In this document: piece after piece, positions 54,611-63,283 of the stretch
Layout of the letters: every line of letters starts with the position of its first letter
Numbering within the stretch: position 1 is the first letter of the stretch
NCBI RefSeq assembly: GCF_019428685.1
Contig: NZ_CP080096.1
Location: 372,001-436,000, forward strand
DNA length: 64,000 nt
Direction: 5' to 3'
Origin: Paraburkholderia edwinii
Lineage (GTDB): Bacteria; Pseudomonadota; Gammaproteobacteria; Burkholderiales; Burkholderiaceae
The notes under the pieces: model-generated
The model's input: the letters and a program-made list of their open reading frames with translations, nothing else
What the model was told of the DNA's origin: nothing
Database searches by the model: none
Made by a program: the position numbers and the translations under genes

Positions 54611-56162
54611 GCGACGCTGCGCCTCCCGCTCCGCCGCCCTTGGCCGGCTTCGTCAGCCAGATCAGCGGAATGATCACGATAAAGATCACCGCCGACAGCC
54701 AGAATATGTCGTTCAGCCCCAGCATCGCGGCCTGTGCGTTCAACGACCGTTCGAAGAACGCCAGCGCCTGGCTGCTGTCCCCGCCCAGCGTCGAATGCAG
54801 CGAATCGACCGCGCCGGTAAACAACGGGTTATTGACGCTCGCCTGCTCCATCAGTTGCGAATGATGGAGGATCGTACGATTGTTCCAGCCCGTCGTCGCA
54901 AGCGAGGTGCCGACGCCGCCCGCGAACACCCGCACGAAGTTCGACAGGCCGGCGGCCGCCGGAATCCGTTCGGGCGGAAGGCCCGACAGGATGATCGCCG
55001 TGAGCGGCACGAAGAACAGCGACGTCGGAATGCCTTGCAGCAGCGTCGGCAGAATAAGCGTCCAGGCGTCGACGCCGGTCGTGTAGTTCGAGCGCATGAA
55101 AAACACGATTGCATAGCCGACAAACGCGAGCGTCGCGAGAATGCGCGCATCCGATTTCGGCATGATGTTCGCCATGACCGGGGCGAGCAGCACGGCGAAG
55201 ATGCCGAGCGGCGCGGTCACGAGGCCCGCGTCGACCGAGCGATAGTTCAGGAAGCCCTGAATCCACTGCGGCAGAATCACAAGATTCGAAAAAAACACCG
55301 CATACGCAACGGAAATCGCAATCGTGCCGCCGCGGAAATTTTGCACCGCGAAGAGCCGAAGATCGACAATCGGCGCCTTTTCCGTCAGCTCCCAGATCAG
55401 GAAAAAGGTGAAGCTGATGCCCGCGACCACGGCAAGCACGCAAATCACCGGCGAATTGAACCAGTCAAGGTCTTTGCCTTTGTCGAGCATGATCTGCAGC
55501 GTCGCCACCCAGGCGATCAGCGACAGCAGGCCGATTTTGTCGATCGGCAAGCGCCGCGCCGGCGTTTCGCGCTTGCGATAGATCATCCATGTCACGGCGG
55601 CCGCGAACAGGCCAACCGGAATGTTGATATAGAAAATCCACGACCACGAATAGCTGTCGGTAATCCAGCCGCCGAGCGCCGGGCCCGCAATCGGGCCGAC
55701 CGTCGCCGTCATCGACCACAGCGCGAGCGCGGTCGAGCTTTTCGCCTTCGGATACGAAGCAAGCAGAATAGCTTGCGACAGCGGGATCAGCGGCCCCGCC
55801 ACCGCGCCTTGCAGGATGCGCGCGGCAAGCAGCACAACAAGGTTCGGTGCGATGCCGCACAACCACGACGACAGCACAAACAGCAGAATTGAGCCGACAA
55901 ACAGCTTGATTTGGCCGACCCGCTGGGTGAGCCATCCGGTCAGCGGAATCGCCACCGCATTCGCGGCGGAAAAGAGCGTGATGACCCACGTGCCCTCGTC
56001 GACCGATACGCCGAGATTGCCGGAAATGGTTGGGATCGCAACGTTCGCGATCGACGAGTCGAGCACATTCATGAACGTCGCAAGGGCAACCGCGAGCGTC
56101 GCGAGCACCAGCTTTCCGCCGGAAAGCGGCGGTGGACTGGCTGTGTTCGTCGAAGCATTCAT
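54600..56162 (-). CDS. emrB: EmrB/QacA family drug efflux MFS transporter
   Basis: A 520-residue DHA2-family pump with 14 membrane helices. Signature segments: LDSSIANVAIPTISGNLGVSVDEGTWVITLF (motif D1), GWLTQRVGQIKLF (motif A), RILQGAVAGPLIPLSQA (motif B) and ALWSMTATVGPIAGPALGGWI (motif C). It works with the membrane fusion protein and outer membrane factor encoded upstream to extrude hydrophobic drugs or aromatic acids across both membranes. It is separated from emrA by 97 bp that contain a perfect MarR-type box. Confidence 0.93.
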   Translation of the reverse strand: MNASTNTASPPPLSGGKLVLATLAVALATFMNVLDSSIANVAIPTISGNLGVSVDEGTWVITLFSAANAVAIPLTGWLTQRVGQIKLFVGSILLFVLSSWLCGIAPNLVVLLAARILQGAVAGPLIPLSQAILLASYPKAKSSTALALWSMTATVGPIAGPALGGWITDSYSWSWIFYINIPVGLFAAAVTWMIYRKRETPARRLPIDKIGLLSLIAWVATLQIMLDKGKDLDWFNSPVICVLAVVAGISFTFFLIWELTEKAPIVDLRLFAVQNFRGGTIAISVAYAVFFSNLVILPQWIQGFLNYRSVDAGLVTAPLGIFAVLLAPVMANIMPKSDARILATLAFVGYAIVFFMRSNYTTGVDAWTLILPTLLQGIPTSLFFVPLTAIILSGLPPERIPAAAGLSNFVRVFAGGVGTSLATTGWNNRTILHHSQLMEQASVNNPLFTGAVDSLHSTLGGDSSQALAFFERSLNAQAAMLGLNDIFWLSAVIFIVIIPLIWLTKPAKGGGAGGAASPAH

Positions 56163-56204
56163 GATGTCGTTTCCTTCGGTTCGCTGGTGTTTTTTTTACT
56201 AAAA

Positions 56205-56220
56205 ATCTGACTTGTCAGAT
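56205..56220. promoter_or_regulatory. MarR-type operator before emrB
   Basis: Perfect palindrome ATCTGACTTGTCAGAT, 43 bp before the emrB start, between emrA and emrB. It is the best copy of a motif found four times in this locus. Confidence 0.8.
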
Positions 56221-56259
56221 ATGCCGATAAAAAAATTGTCGACGTGCTTGTGGGTTGGC

Positions 56260-57567
56260 TCAGCCGGCTGGTTGTGCGGAGTCGCGCCGCGCAGCGGCAT
56301 TTGCAGATGCAGATTTGGCCGAACGGCCCGGCTTTGCGTCGCCTGCTGCGACCGGGCCCTCGCCTACCGAGTTCTGAGCGATGATGCGTGCGATTTCGTC
56401 GTCGGCCTGCGCGCCGTAGTCGGCGAAGACGTCGGTTCGATAGCGGGTGTTGAGCGCCGCGCCCAACTGGCTGCCCGATTCGTCGCGCGTGTCGACATCG
56501 ACCTGCATCGACAGGCCGATACGCAGCGGGTGCGCCTCGAGTTCTTTCTGGTCGAGCTCGATGCGCACCGGCAGACGCTGCACCACCTTGATCCAGTTGC
56601 CGGTCGCGTTCTGGGCCGGCAATAAGGCGAATGCCGCGCCAGTTCCCGCTGAAAACCCAACCACGCGTCCGTGATATTCGACGCCGCCGCCATAGACATC
56701 GGCGGTCAATGTCACCGGCTGGCCGATGCGCATGTGGCGCAACTGGCTTTCCTTGTAGTTCGCGTCGACCCACACGCCGTCGAGCGGCACGATCGCCATC
56801 AGCGGTGTGCCCGGCGCAACGCGTTGACCGACCTGCACCGAGCGCCGCGCGACGTAACCGGTAACCGGCGCGGGCAAGGTGTTGCGCGCATATTCGAGGT
56901 ATGCGGCACGCACTTTCGATGCGGCGGCGCGTACGTCCGGATGGTCGGCGACCGTCGTGCGGTCGGTCAGCGCGCGGTTCGACTGGGCCTGCTGACGCGC
57001 CGCGTCGAGCGCGGCTTGCGCGGCGGCCACCGCATCGCGCGCGTGAGCGACATCTTCGGCCGACACCGCGCCGGTACCGGAAACGGCTTGCCGGCGTCGC
57101 AAATCGGCAGTCGCGCGGTCGAGGTCGGACTTGCGCTGCGCGACCGTCGCGCTATAGAAGTCGTTGTTCACATACAGGCTGCTGACGCGCCGCACCGTCT
57201 GCCCGAGCGTCGCTTCGGCATTGCCGAGCGCGATCTTCGCATCGGCTGCGTCGAGCGTGACGACCGGCTCGCCAACCTTGACCGTCTGCGTATCGTCGGC
57301 GTTAACGGCCACGACAGTGCCCGTGACTTGCGGTGTCAGCTGGACGAGGTTGCCGCTCACATAGGCATCGTCGGTGTCCTCGTGGTAGCGCGCATAGGTC
57401 ATGGAATACGCGCCGTACGCCGCGCTCGCCACGACAATCGCCACGCCGAGCAGCGAGAGCAGCAGCTTGCGCTTACGCGACTGCGGTTCTGCTTGCGGCT
57501 CCGCTTTGCTTTGCGACGCAGCAGCTGCCGCAGGCCTCGTCTCGTCCCGGATATCTGTTTCGCTCAT
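56260..57567 (-). CDS. emrA: EmrA-type membrane fusion protein (HlyD family)
   Basis: A 435-residue periplasmic adaptor anchored by one N-terminal helix (LLLSLLGVAIVVASAAYGAYS). The family segment DTDDAYVSGNLVQLTPQVTGTV opens the first lipoyl half; a coiled-coil hairpin lies at about 105-215 and the second lipoyl half (LPAPVTGYVARRSVQVGQRVAPGTPLMAIVPLDGVWVDANYKE) follows. The reading frame is open far upstream, but ATG 57567 starts the family homology and overlaps the stop of the outer membrane factor gene by four bases (ATGA). The Ala/Ser/Lys-rich C-terminal tail is longer than in E. coli EmrA. Confidence 0.93.
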   Translation of the reverse strand: MSETDIRDETRPAAAAASQSKAEPQAEPQSRKRKLLLSLLGVAIVVASAAYGAYSMTYARYHEDTDDAYVSGNLVQLTPQVTGTVVAVNADDTQTVKVGEPVVTLDAADAKIALGNAEATLGQTVRRVSSLYVNNDFYSATVAQRKSDLDRATADLRRRQAVSGTGAVSAEDVAHARDAVAAAQAALDAARQQAQSNRALTDRTTVADHPDVRAAASKVRAAYLEYARNTLPAPVTGYVARRSVQVGQRVAPGTPLMAIVPLDGVWVDANYKESQLRHMRIGQPVTLTADVYGGGVEYHGRVVGFSAGTGAAFALLPAQNATGNWIKVVQRLPVRIELDQKELEAHPLRIGLSMQVDVDTRDESGSQLGAALNTRYRTDVFADYGAQADDEIARIIAQNSVGEGPVAAGDAKPGRSAKSASANAAARRDSAQPAG

Positions 57568-59039
57568 TTCAATGCTCCAAGGCTGGGTTGTTCTTGTGTG
57601 TCCGTATAGCCGCCGCCCAGCGCCTGGGCGAGCGCGATCTGCTGGTCGCGGCGATTCATCCGCAGGTTCGCGACCGCCTGATCCGCGGACAGCGCGGTCA
57701 CGTCCGCGTTGAGCACGGTCAGCTGATTCGTGAGGCCGGCCTTGTATTGAGTCAATGCAAGTTCGTCGGCGCGGCGTGCGGCGCTTTGCGCGGTCTGCGC
57801 ATCGGTCAGTTGTCCGTCGGTTGCGCGGATATCGGCGAGTTGCGTCGCGACCTGGCTCAGCGCGGTGACGAGCGTCTGGTTGTAGGTCGCGACCGCATAG
57901 TCGAATTCCGCGTAGCGTCCTTTCAGCTTCGCGCGCAACTCGCCTGCGTCGAAGATCGGCAGATGAATGGCAGGACCGACCGAGGCCGTGCGGCTCGCCG
58001 CCGTCAGGAAGCGGCCAAAGCCGAATGCGTCGAAACCGATCGCTGCGCTGAGGTTGATGTCGGGATAGAACTCGGCCTTCACCGATTTCACTTCGTGCGT
58101 GAGGCCGTCGACCCGCCAGCGCGCGGCGACGATATCGGGCCGGCGGCTCACAAGGTCCGCCGGCAGGTTGTCCGGCAGCCGCACTTCGTCGCCGATGCCG
58201 AGCGTGGGACGCGCGATCGCGAGCCCACGGTCCGGACCTGCACCGAGCAGCGCGGCGATCTCGTAGCGCGTCGTCACGATCGAGCCGTCGATCGCCTTCA
58301 GGGCCGCGCGGCTTGTCGCAAGATTCGCTTGCGCGATCTTGAGTTCGACGTCGGTATCGAGGCCCGTCGCGATACGGTCCGCGGTCAGGCGGTCGATCCG
58401 TTCGCGTTGCGCGATTTCCTGCGCGGCGATATCGCGCAACACATAGAGCCGGGCTAACTGGTTGTATGCGCGCGCGACCGCTGTCGTAAGCGTCAGCCGC
58501 ACGACTTGCGCGTCCGCTTCGCTGGCCTGCAGTTGCGACAGCGCCGCCTTCAGCGCTTCGCGGTTCTTGCCCCACAGGTCGAGTTCGTACGATGCGCTGA
58601 GCAGGCCGGTGTTCTGCGATTGCCAACTCCCGGCGTACGGCGGCGGAATATACGAGGAGCCCGAAAGCTGCTCGCGCATATACGAATAGCTCGCGTCCGC
58701 GCGCGGCAAGGTCGCGGCCTTTGCGGTCTCGCTATAGGCCGCGGCGGCCGCGACGCGGGCACTCGCCTGTGCGATGGTCGGGCTGTCGCGCAAAGCCTCG
58801 TCGATCAGCGCTCTCAGTTGCGCGTCGCCGAACTGGTCGGCCCAGTTGGCCGCCGGCCAGCGGCCGCCTTCGGCCGGCACGCTCTGCTGTGTGGCGTATT
58901 GCTGCGGTTCGGCGATCTGCTGATCGCCATGGATGCCCGCATAGTTCACGCACGCGGACAACGCCACCGCGCCGACCACTGAGATGCCCGCTCTCAGTCC
59001 GCGTGACGCGCAATGTGTCATTTTTATTTGACTATCCAT
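57564..59039 (-). CDS. Outer membrane efflux lipoprotein (NodT/OprM family)
   Basis: A 491-residue TolC-like outer membrane factor. Lipoprotein signal VGAVALSAC; mature protein with two OEP repeats, long Ala-rich helices and the segments QLRALIDEALRDSPTIAQASARV and GLTNQLTVLNADVTAL. It forms the exit duct for the EmrAB pump encoded downstream and is translationally coupled to emrA. The start at 59039 has AGG seven bases upstream; ATG 59021 is an alternative. A MarR-type box sits just before the start. Confidence 0.92.
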   Translation of the reverse strand: MDSQIKMTHCASRGLRAGISVVGAVALSACVNYAGIHGDQQIAEPQQYATQQSVPAEGGRWPAANWADQFGDAQLRALIDEALRDSPTIAQASARVAAAAAYSETAKAATLPRADASYSYMREQLSGSSYIPPPYAGSWQSQNTGLLSASYELDLWGKNREALKAALSQLQASEADAQVVRLTLTTAVARAYNQLARLYVLRDIAAQEIAQRERIDRLTADRIATGLDTDVELKIAQANLATSRAALKAIDGSIVTTRYEIAALLGAGPDRGLAIARPTLGIGDEVRLPDNLPADLVSRRPDIVAARWRVDGLTHEVKSVKAEFYPDINLSAAIGFDAFGFGRFLTAASRTASVGPAIHLPIFDAGELRAKLKGRYAEFDYAVATYNQTLVTALSQVATQLADIRATDGQLTDAQTAQSAARRADELALTQYKAGLTNQLTVLNADVTALSADQAVANLRMNRRDQQIALAQALGGGYTDTQEQPSLGALK

Positions 59040-59040
59040 T

Positions 59041-59056
59041 TTCTGACCTATCAGAT
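59041..59056. promoter_or_regulatory. MarR-type operator overlapping the start of the efflux operon
   Basis: TTCTGACCTATCAGAT matches 13 of 16 positions of the perfect copy at 56205. It lies 2 bp upstream of the start codon of the outer membrane factor gene. Confidence 0.65.
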
Positions 59057-59075
59057 ATACGAGTAAAAAAATCGC

Positions 59076-59513
59076 TCACTCTTTTATCAGCTTGTGCAGC
59101 AAGCGGCGCAATTCGTCGTACTCCACGTCGGAGAAGTCCTGCAGGCGCTCGTTGAGCACGTCAGGTGCGACTTCCGTGATGCGCAGCGCGGCCGCGTACC
59201 CTACCGGCGTAAGCTGCAGATTCACCACCCTGCGGTCCGCCAGATCGCGTGAACGGACGAGCAAGCCGAGGGCTTCGAGCTTGTCGAGGATGCGCGTCAT
59301 CAGGCCGGTGTCGACGCTCAGGTGCCGTGCCAGACTGGCAGGCGTCGTACATGAGCCACGCAGCAGCGACATCAGAATTCCGGAATGTTGGGCCCTGATG
59401 TTCAGTTCCTTCAGCGCGGCGTCCATATCCGCCGCCAGCTGGTTACGCGCCTTGTTCAGCAGGAAACCGACGCTCTCGGACTGCTGGTAGTTGTCTGGCG
59501 TATAGAACGGCAT
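59076..59513 (-). CDS. MarR family regulator of the efflux operon (copy 1)
   Basis: A 145-residue winged-helix repressor: SLARHLSVDTGLMTRILDKLEALGLLVRSRDLADRRVVNLQLTPVG is the DNA-binding wing. Start ATG 59513 is behind AGGAG. It is 36 bp upstream of the outer membrane factor gene on the same strand, so it is the first gene of the efflux unit and probably represses it via the CTGAC-N2-GTCAG boxes. It is closely related to the second MarR gene at 59673, with equal length. Confidence 0.92.
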   Translation of the reverse strand: MPFYTPDNYQQSESVGFLLNKARNQLAADMDAALKELNIRAQHSGILMSLLRGSCTTPASLARHLSVDTGLMTRILDKLEALGLLVRSRDLADRRVVNLQLTPVGYAAALRITEVAPDVLNERLQDFSDVEYDELRRLLHKLIKE

Positions 59514-59543
59514 CTCTGACTCCTCATTTGCTGCACGAACAAT

Positions 59544-59559
59544 AGCTGATATGTCAGAT
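59544..59559. promoter_or_regulatory. MarR-type operator before marR copy 1
   Basis: AGCTGATATGTCAGAT matches 13 of 16 positions of the perfect copy. It lies 31 bp upstream of the start of the first MarR gene. Confidence 0.7.
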
Positions 59560-59672
59560 ATGTTCAAGCGGATTTTTTAGCGCGCTTTTTGCACGACGCG
59601 TTTCCCACGAGCTAGCGCGGCGAAGGAGAATACAGGGAAAGAAAAGATGGCGCCGCAGAGGGCGCGAGACGC

Positions 59673-60110
59673 TTATTCGGCAATGAACTTGCGCAGCAGA
59701 CGGCGCAATTCCTCAACTTCTGCCTTCGTGAATTTCTTCAGGCGTTCGTTCAGTACGGCGGGTGCGATTTCGGGGAGTCTTGCGGCCACCGCGCGGCCGG
59801 CGCCGGTCAGCGTCAGATTGACGACGCGCCGGTCTTCGGCGTCGCGCGAGCGCACGACTAGCCCTTTGGTTTCGAGCTTGTCGAGCATGCGGGTCATCAG
59901 GCCCGTGTCCATGCCGAGCAACTTCGACAACTCGAACGGTGTGCTCGCGGTTTGCTGCTTCAGCGCCAGCAGAATGCCCATCTGCTGACTCGAGATATCG
60001 ACTTCCTTAAGCGCCGCGTCCATTTCCATCAGGATCAGATTGCGCGCCTTGTTCAGTGCGAAGCCGATACTGTCCATCAGATTGAAATTCTCTTTGGTGT
60101 AATGCCGCAC
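59673..60110 (-). CDS. MarR family regulator (copy 2)
   Basis: A 145-residue MarR protein, paralogue of the neighbour (LSKLLGMDTGLMTRMLDKLETKGLVVRSRDAEDRRVVNL against the equivalent segment of copy 1). The open frame runs to 60254, but GTG 60110 with GGAGA six bases upstream gives exactly the same length as copy 1. Two tandem MarR genes before one efflux operon is unusual; heterodimers or two-signal control are possible. Confidence 0.9.
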   Translation of the reverse strand: MRHYTKENFNLMDSIGFALNKARNLILMEMDAALKEVDISSQQMGILLALKQQTASTPFELSKLLGMDTGLMTRMLDKLETKGLVVRSRDAEDRRVVNLTLTGAGRAVAARLPEIAPAVLNERLKKFTKAEVEELRRLLRKFIAE

Positions 60111-60143
60111 GGGAATCTCCTCGATGAACGCATGCTGGTGGCT

Positions 60144-60159
60144 GACTGACAAGTCAGAT
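60144..60159. promoter_or_regulatory. MarR-type operator before marR copy 2
   Basis: GACTGACAAGTCAGAT contains a perfect 12-bp palindrome CTGAC-AA-GTCAG, 33 bp upstream of the GTG start of the second MarR gene. Confidence 0.75.
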
Positions 60160-60269
60160 ACTACCAAATCAGTTCTCGAACGACGAGCGGAGCCGGCGCG
60201 CACCCCGACGCACACCCGCCACCTATCCGGCGCACAGGCAAGCGCCGCGGCCATCGGGCCGCTGGCCTC

Positions 60270-61883
60270 TCACTTCAGACCCAGGCGCTTCGCGAGCCGG
60301 TTCAGATTGGCGCGGTCCATTCCAAGCGCACGCGCGACGGCCGCCCAATTGTTGTCGTGTCGCTCGAGCGCGTCGGCAACGAGCGAGCGTTCGAACGCGG
60401 TAACCGAGCTGCGGAAATCTTCGAGCGGCGCGTCCGCCGCGTCGGCGCCATTCTGCATGTCGTGCTGCGCGGACCGTGGCGCGGCAAGCGACCCGTGCGC
60501 CGTCGAGATGCCGAGATCGGCCGCGGTCAGCGTCAGAATGCGCGGCCGTTCGCGATGCCGCGACAGCGCCTTGAAAGCGCTGCGTCCGATCATGTGCTCG
60601 AGTTCGCGCACGTTGCCGGGCCACCGGTACGCGAGCAATGCCGTCTGCGCATCGCTCGCAAGACGGATGCTCAGGAGCCCGAGCCGCGCGCGGTTTTCTT
60701 CGAGGAAGAATCCGGCCAGCAGCAGAACGTCGCGCCCGCGCTCGCGCAGCGGCGGCACGCGCAGCGGGTAGACGCTCAGCCGGTGATACAGGTCCGCGCG
60801 GAACCGGCCGGCGCGCACTTCTTCGGCGAGATCGCGGTTCGTCGCGGCAATCAGCCGCACATCGACCTTGTGTTCGCTGTCCGAGCCGATGCGCTGCAGT
60901 TGCCCGTTTTGCAGCACGCGCAGTAGTTTCGCCTGCACGGCAAGCGGCAATTCGCCGACTTCGTCGAGCAGCAGCGTGCCGCCGTCGGCGAGTTCGAACT
61001 TGCCGCGGCGGTCCGATGACGCACCCGAAAACGCGCCGCGCACATGGCCGAACAGTTCGCTTTCAACCAGTGTGTCGGGAAGCGCCGCACAGTTCAGGCT
61101 GATCAACGCCTTGTTTGCACGCGGCGAGCCCGCGTGAATCGCATTCGCCACCAGCTCCTTGCCGACACCGGTTTCGCCCGTGACCAGCACGGTCAGGTCG
61201 CTGTTAGCGACCGTCCGGATTTCGTCAAGCAATTGTTGACGCGCAGCACTGCTACCGATAATTTCGCGCGTTTTTGTACCGCTCGCCTGCCGGTACGCTT
61301 CGGCTCGCTCACGCTCCTCTTCGGTTACGCGTGCGAGCGAGTCGATACGCTCGGCGACACTGACCGTGGCAGCAGCAAGACTCAGGAATGCCTGCAAAAG
61401 GTGCGTGTCGAGGCTATCGAAGCGCGCCGGGTCCAACGCGTCGAGTGTCAGCAGGCCCCACGGGCGTCCATTGATATAGATCGGGCAGCCGAGACAATCA
61501 TGTACTTCGAGATCGCCGCTTACGCCTTGCACCAGGCCATCGTAGGGATCCGGCAAGCCCGAATCGGCGGGAAAACGGGTGGGATCGCTGCGCGCGAACA
61601 GCGCGACGAAACGCGGATGGTCGCTGACGCGAAAGCGCCGGCCCAGCGTATCGCTCGTCAAGCCGTCGATCGCGAGCGGCACGAGCATGTCGCCTTCGAG
61701 CCGCAGCAGCGCGGCCGCGTCGCCCGGAAACAGCTCGCGCAGCGTCGCGAGGAGACGCCGGTAGCGCTCGCTATCGGACAAGTCGTGCGAGAGGTCCTGA
61801 ACCAGCGGGATCAGCGCGTCAAGCACGCCGGATGCAGTCACTTTGACTTCGTGCGCAGTCGATTCGACTCGTGTCATAGCCAC
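60270..61883 (-). CDS. norR: NorR, nitric oxide-sensing sigma-54 activator
   Basis: A 537-residue enhancer-binding protein with GAF sensor, AAA+ and Fis-type helix-turn-helix domains. Numbering from GTG 61883: Walker A GETGVGKE at 236-243, sigma-54 contact loop GAFSGA at 283-288, C-terminal helix-turn-helix NWAAVARALGMDRANLNRLAKRL. The GAF iron ligands of E. coli NorR appear kept: Arg91, Asp112, Asp115, Cys130 and Asp148 correspond to R75, D96, D99, C113 and D131. It is divergent from hmp, which has a sigma-54 promoter. ATG 61877 is an alternative start. The Thr-to-Ser change in GAFTGA is a known type of variant. Confidence 0.93.
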   Translation of the reverse strand: MAMTRVESTAHEVKVTASGVLDALIPLVQDLSHDLSDSERYRRLLATLRELFPGDAAALLRLEGDMLVPLAIDGLTSDTLGRRFRVSDHPRFVALFARSDPTRFPADSGLPDPYDGLVQGVSGDLEVHDCLGCPIYINGRPWGLLTLDALDPARFDSLDTHLLQAFLSLAAATVSVAERIDSLARVTEEERERAEAYRQASGTKTREIIGSSAARQQLLDEIRTVANSDLTVLVTGETGVGKELVANAIHAGSPRANKALISLNCAALPDTLVESELFGHVRGAFSGASSDRRGKFELADGGTLLLDEVGELPLAVQAKLLRVLQNGQLQRIGSDSEHKVDVRLIAATNRDLAEEVRAGRFRADLYHRLSVYPLRVPPLRERGRDVLLLAGFFLEENRARLGLLSIRLASDAQTALLAYRWPGNVRELEHMIGRSAFKALSRHRERPRILTLTAADLGISTAHGSLAAPRSAQHDMQNGADAADAPLEDFRSSVTAFERSLVADALERHDNNWAAVARALGMDRANLNRLAKRLGLK

Positions 61884-61925
61884 TTCGTCTATTCGTAAAG
61901 CACTGATTTTAATACAACTCAGAGC

Positions 61926-61941
61926 TGGCCCGTTCTATGCG
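61926..61941 (+). promoter_or_regulatory. Sigma-54 promoter of hmp
   Basis: TGGCCCGTTCTATGCG has the GG-N10-GC signature of a -24/-12 element (GG 61927-61928, GC 61939-61940). It reads toward hmp, leaving a ~50-nt leader, in the divergent region with norR. No clear NorR enhancer (GTCA-N3-TGAC) was spotted. Confidence 0.75.
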
Positions 61942-62001
61942 TTATTCCGCCCGAGTTTAAGCAGGGCATTCCGCCTATTTTCATTCGAAGGGGTAAGTTT
62001 C

Positions 62002-63186
62002 ATGCTGTCGACCGAACATCGCACTATCGTCAAAGCCACCATTCCGCTGCTCGAAAGCGGCGGCGAAGCCCTCATTTCTCACTTCTACAAGACGATGCTC
62101 GCCGAGTATCCGCAAGTGCGCCCGCTGTTCAATCAGGCGCACCAGGCAAACGGCGATCAGGCGCGCGCGCTGGCCAACGGCGTGCTGATGTACGCACGCC
62201 ATATCGATCAGCTCGAGCAGCTGGGCGGTCTGGTTTCGCAGATCGTCAACAAGCACGTATCGCTGAATATCCTGCCCGAGCATTATCCGATCGTCGGCGC
62301 GTGTCTGCTGCGAGCGATCCGCGAAGTGCTCGGCGCGGAGATCGCCACCGACGCGGTCATCGAAGCGTGGGGCGCGGCCTACCAGCAGCTTGCCGATATC
62401 CTGATCGGGCTCGAGGAAAGCGCGTATGCGACGAAGGCGGAGGCGCCGGGCGGCTGGCGCGGCACGCGCAAGTTCACGGTCGCGCGCAAGGTGCGCGAAA
62501 GCGATGAGATCACGTCGTTCTATCTGCGCCCCACGGATGGCGGCGCACTGCTCGACTTCAAGCCGGGCCAGTTCATTGCGCTGCGTCTGATGATTAACGG
62601 CGAGGAAGTGCGCCGCAATTATTCGTTGTCGGCCGCGCCGAACGGGCATGAGTACCGGATCAGTGTGAAGCGCGAGCCGAACGGCAAGGTGTCGAATTAC
62701 CTGCACGATCATGTGATCGAGGAAGACACGCTCGATGTGTTTGCGCCGTCCGGCGACTTCACGCTCGAAGACAGCACGAAGCCGCTCGTGCTGATCAGCG
62801 GCGGCGTGGGTATTACGCCGACGCTTGCGATGCTGCGCGTTGCGCTGAAAACGTCGCGTCCCGTGCACTTCATCCATGCCTCGCGTCACGGCGGCGTGCA
62901 TGCATTCCGTCACTTTATCGACGAGCTCGCCACGCGCAACCCGCAACAACTGAAGCGCTTCTACGTGTATGAAAAGCCGCGCGCGGAAGACAGCGCGCAT
63001 GACGCAGCGGGCTATCTCGACGAAGCGCGGCTGCGCGAATTCATGCCGGCTTCAAGCGACGTCGATGTGTATTTCCTCGGGCCGAAAGCGTTTATGAAGG
63101 CGATCAAGAAGCATCTGAAATCGCTCGGCGTGCCGGCGGCCCAGGCGCGGTATGAGTTTTTCGGGCCGGCTTCTGCGCTGGACTGA
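62002..63186 (+). CDS. hmp: Flavohemoglobin, nitric oxide dioxygenase
   Basis: A 394-residue flavohemoglobin converting NO and O2 to nitrate with NAD(P)H. The globin domain keeps Tyr29 and Gln53 (distal pocket) and His85 (proximal heme ligand). Then come the FAD-binding part (RRNYSLSAAPNGHEYRISVKREPNGKVSNYLHD) and the NAD part (LISGGVGITPTLAML, PKAFMKAIKKHL). ATG 62002 follows AAGGGG; the open frame upstream is not used. Controlled by divergent NorR and a sigma-54 promoter. An intrinsic terminator follows. Confidence 0.95.
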   Translation: MLSTEHRTIVKATIPLLESGGEALISHFYKTMLAEYPQVRPLFNQAHQANGDQARALANGVLMYARHIDQLEQLGGLVSQIVNKHVSLNILPEHYPIVGACLLRAIREVLGAEIATDAVIEAWGAAYQQLADILIGLEESAYATKAEAPGGWRGTRKFTVARKVRESDEITSFYLRPTDGGALLDFKPGQFIALRLMINGEEVRRNYSLSAAPNGHEYRISVKREPNGKVSNYLHDHVIEEDTLDVFAPSGDFTLEDSTKPLVLISGGVGITPTLAMLRVALKTSRPVHFIHASRHGGVHAFRHFIDELATRNPQQLKRFYVYEKPRAEDSAHDAAGYLDEARLREFMPASSDVDVYFLGPKAFMKAIKKHLKSLGVPAAQARYEFFGPASALD

Positions 63187-63245
63187 CGAGCCGCGTGATG
63201 CGCGAGTAATGCGCGAGCGGAGCGAGTGAAGTGACCTGATGTGAA

Positions 63246-63283
63246 AGAAGAGACGCGCGGTATGGCGTCTCTTCTGTTTTATT
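63246..63283 (+). terminator. Terminator after hmp
   Basis: AGAAGAGACGC (63246-63256) and GCGTCTCTTCT (63265-63275) form a perfect 11-bp stem with an 8-nt loop, then GTTTTATTT. It sits between convergent hmp and the MFS gene and slightly overlaps the end of the latter. Confidence 0.8.

Noticed and set aside
57568..58626. Upstream extension of emrA giving a 788-residue protein
   Set aside because: The extension overlaps the outer membrane factor gene in another frame, is Arg-rich and has no homology; the real start is 57567 with an ATGA overlap.
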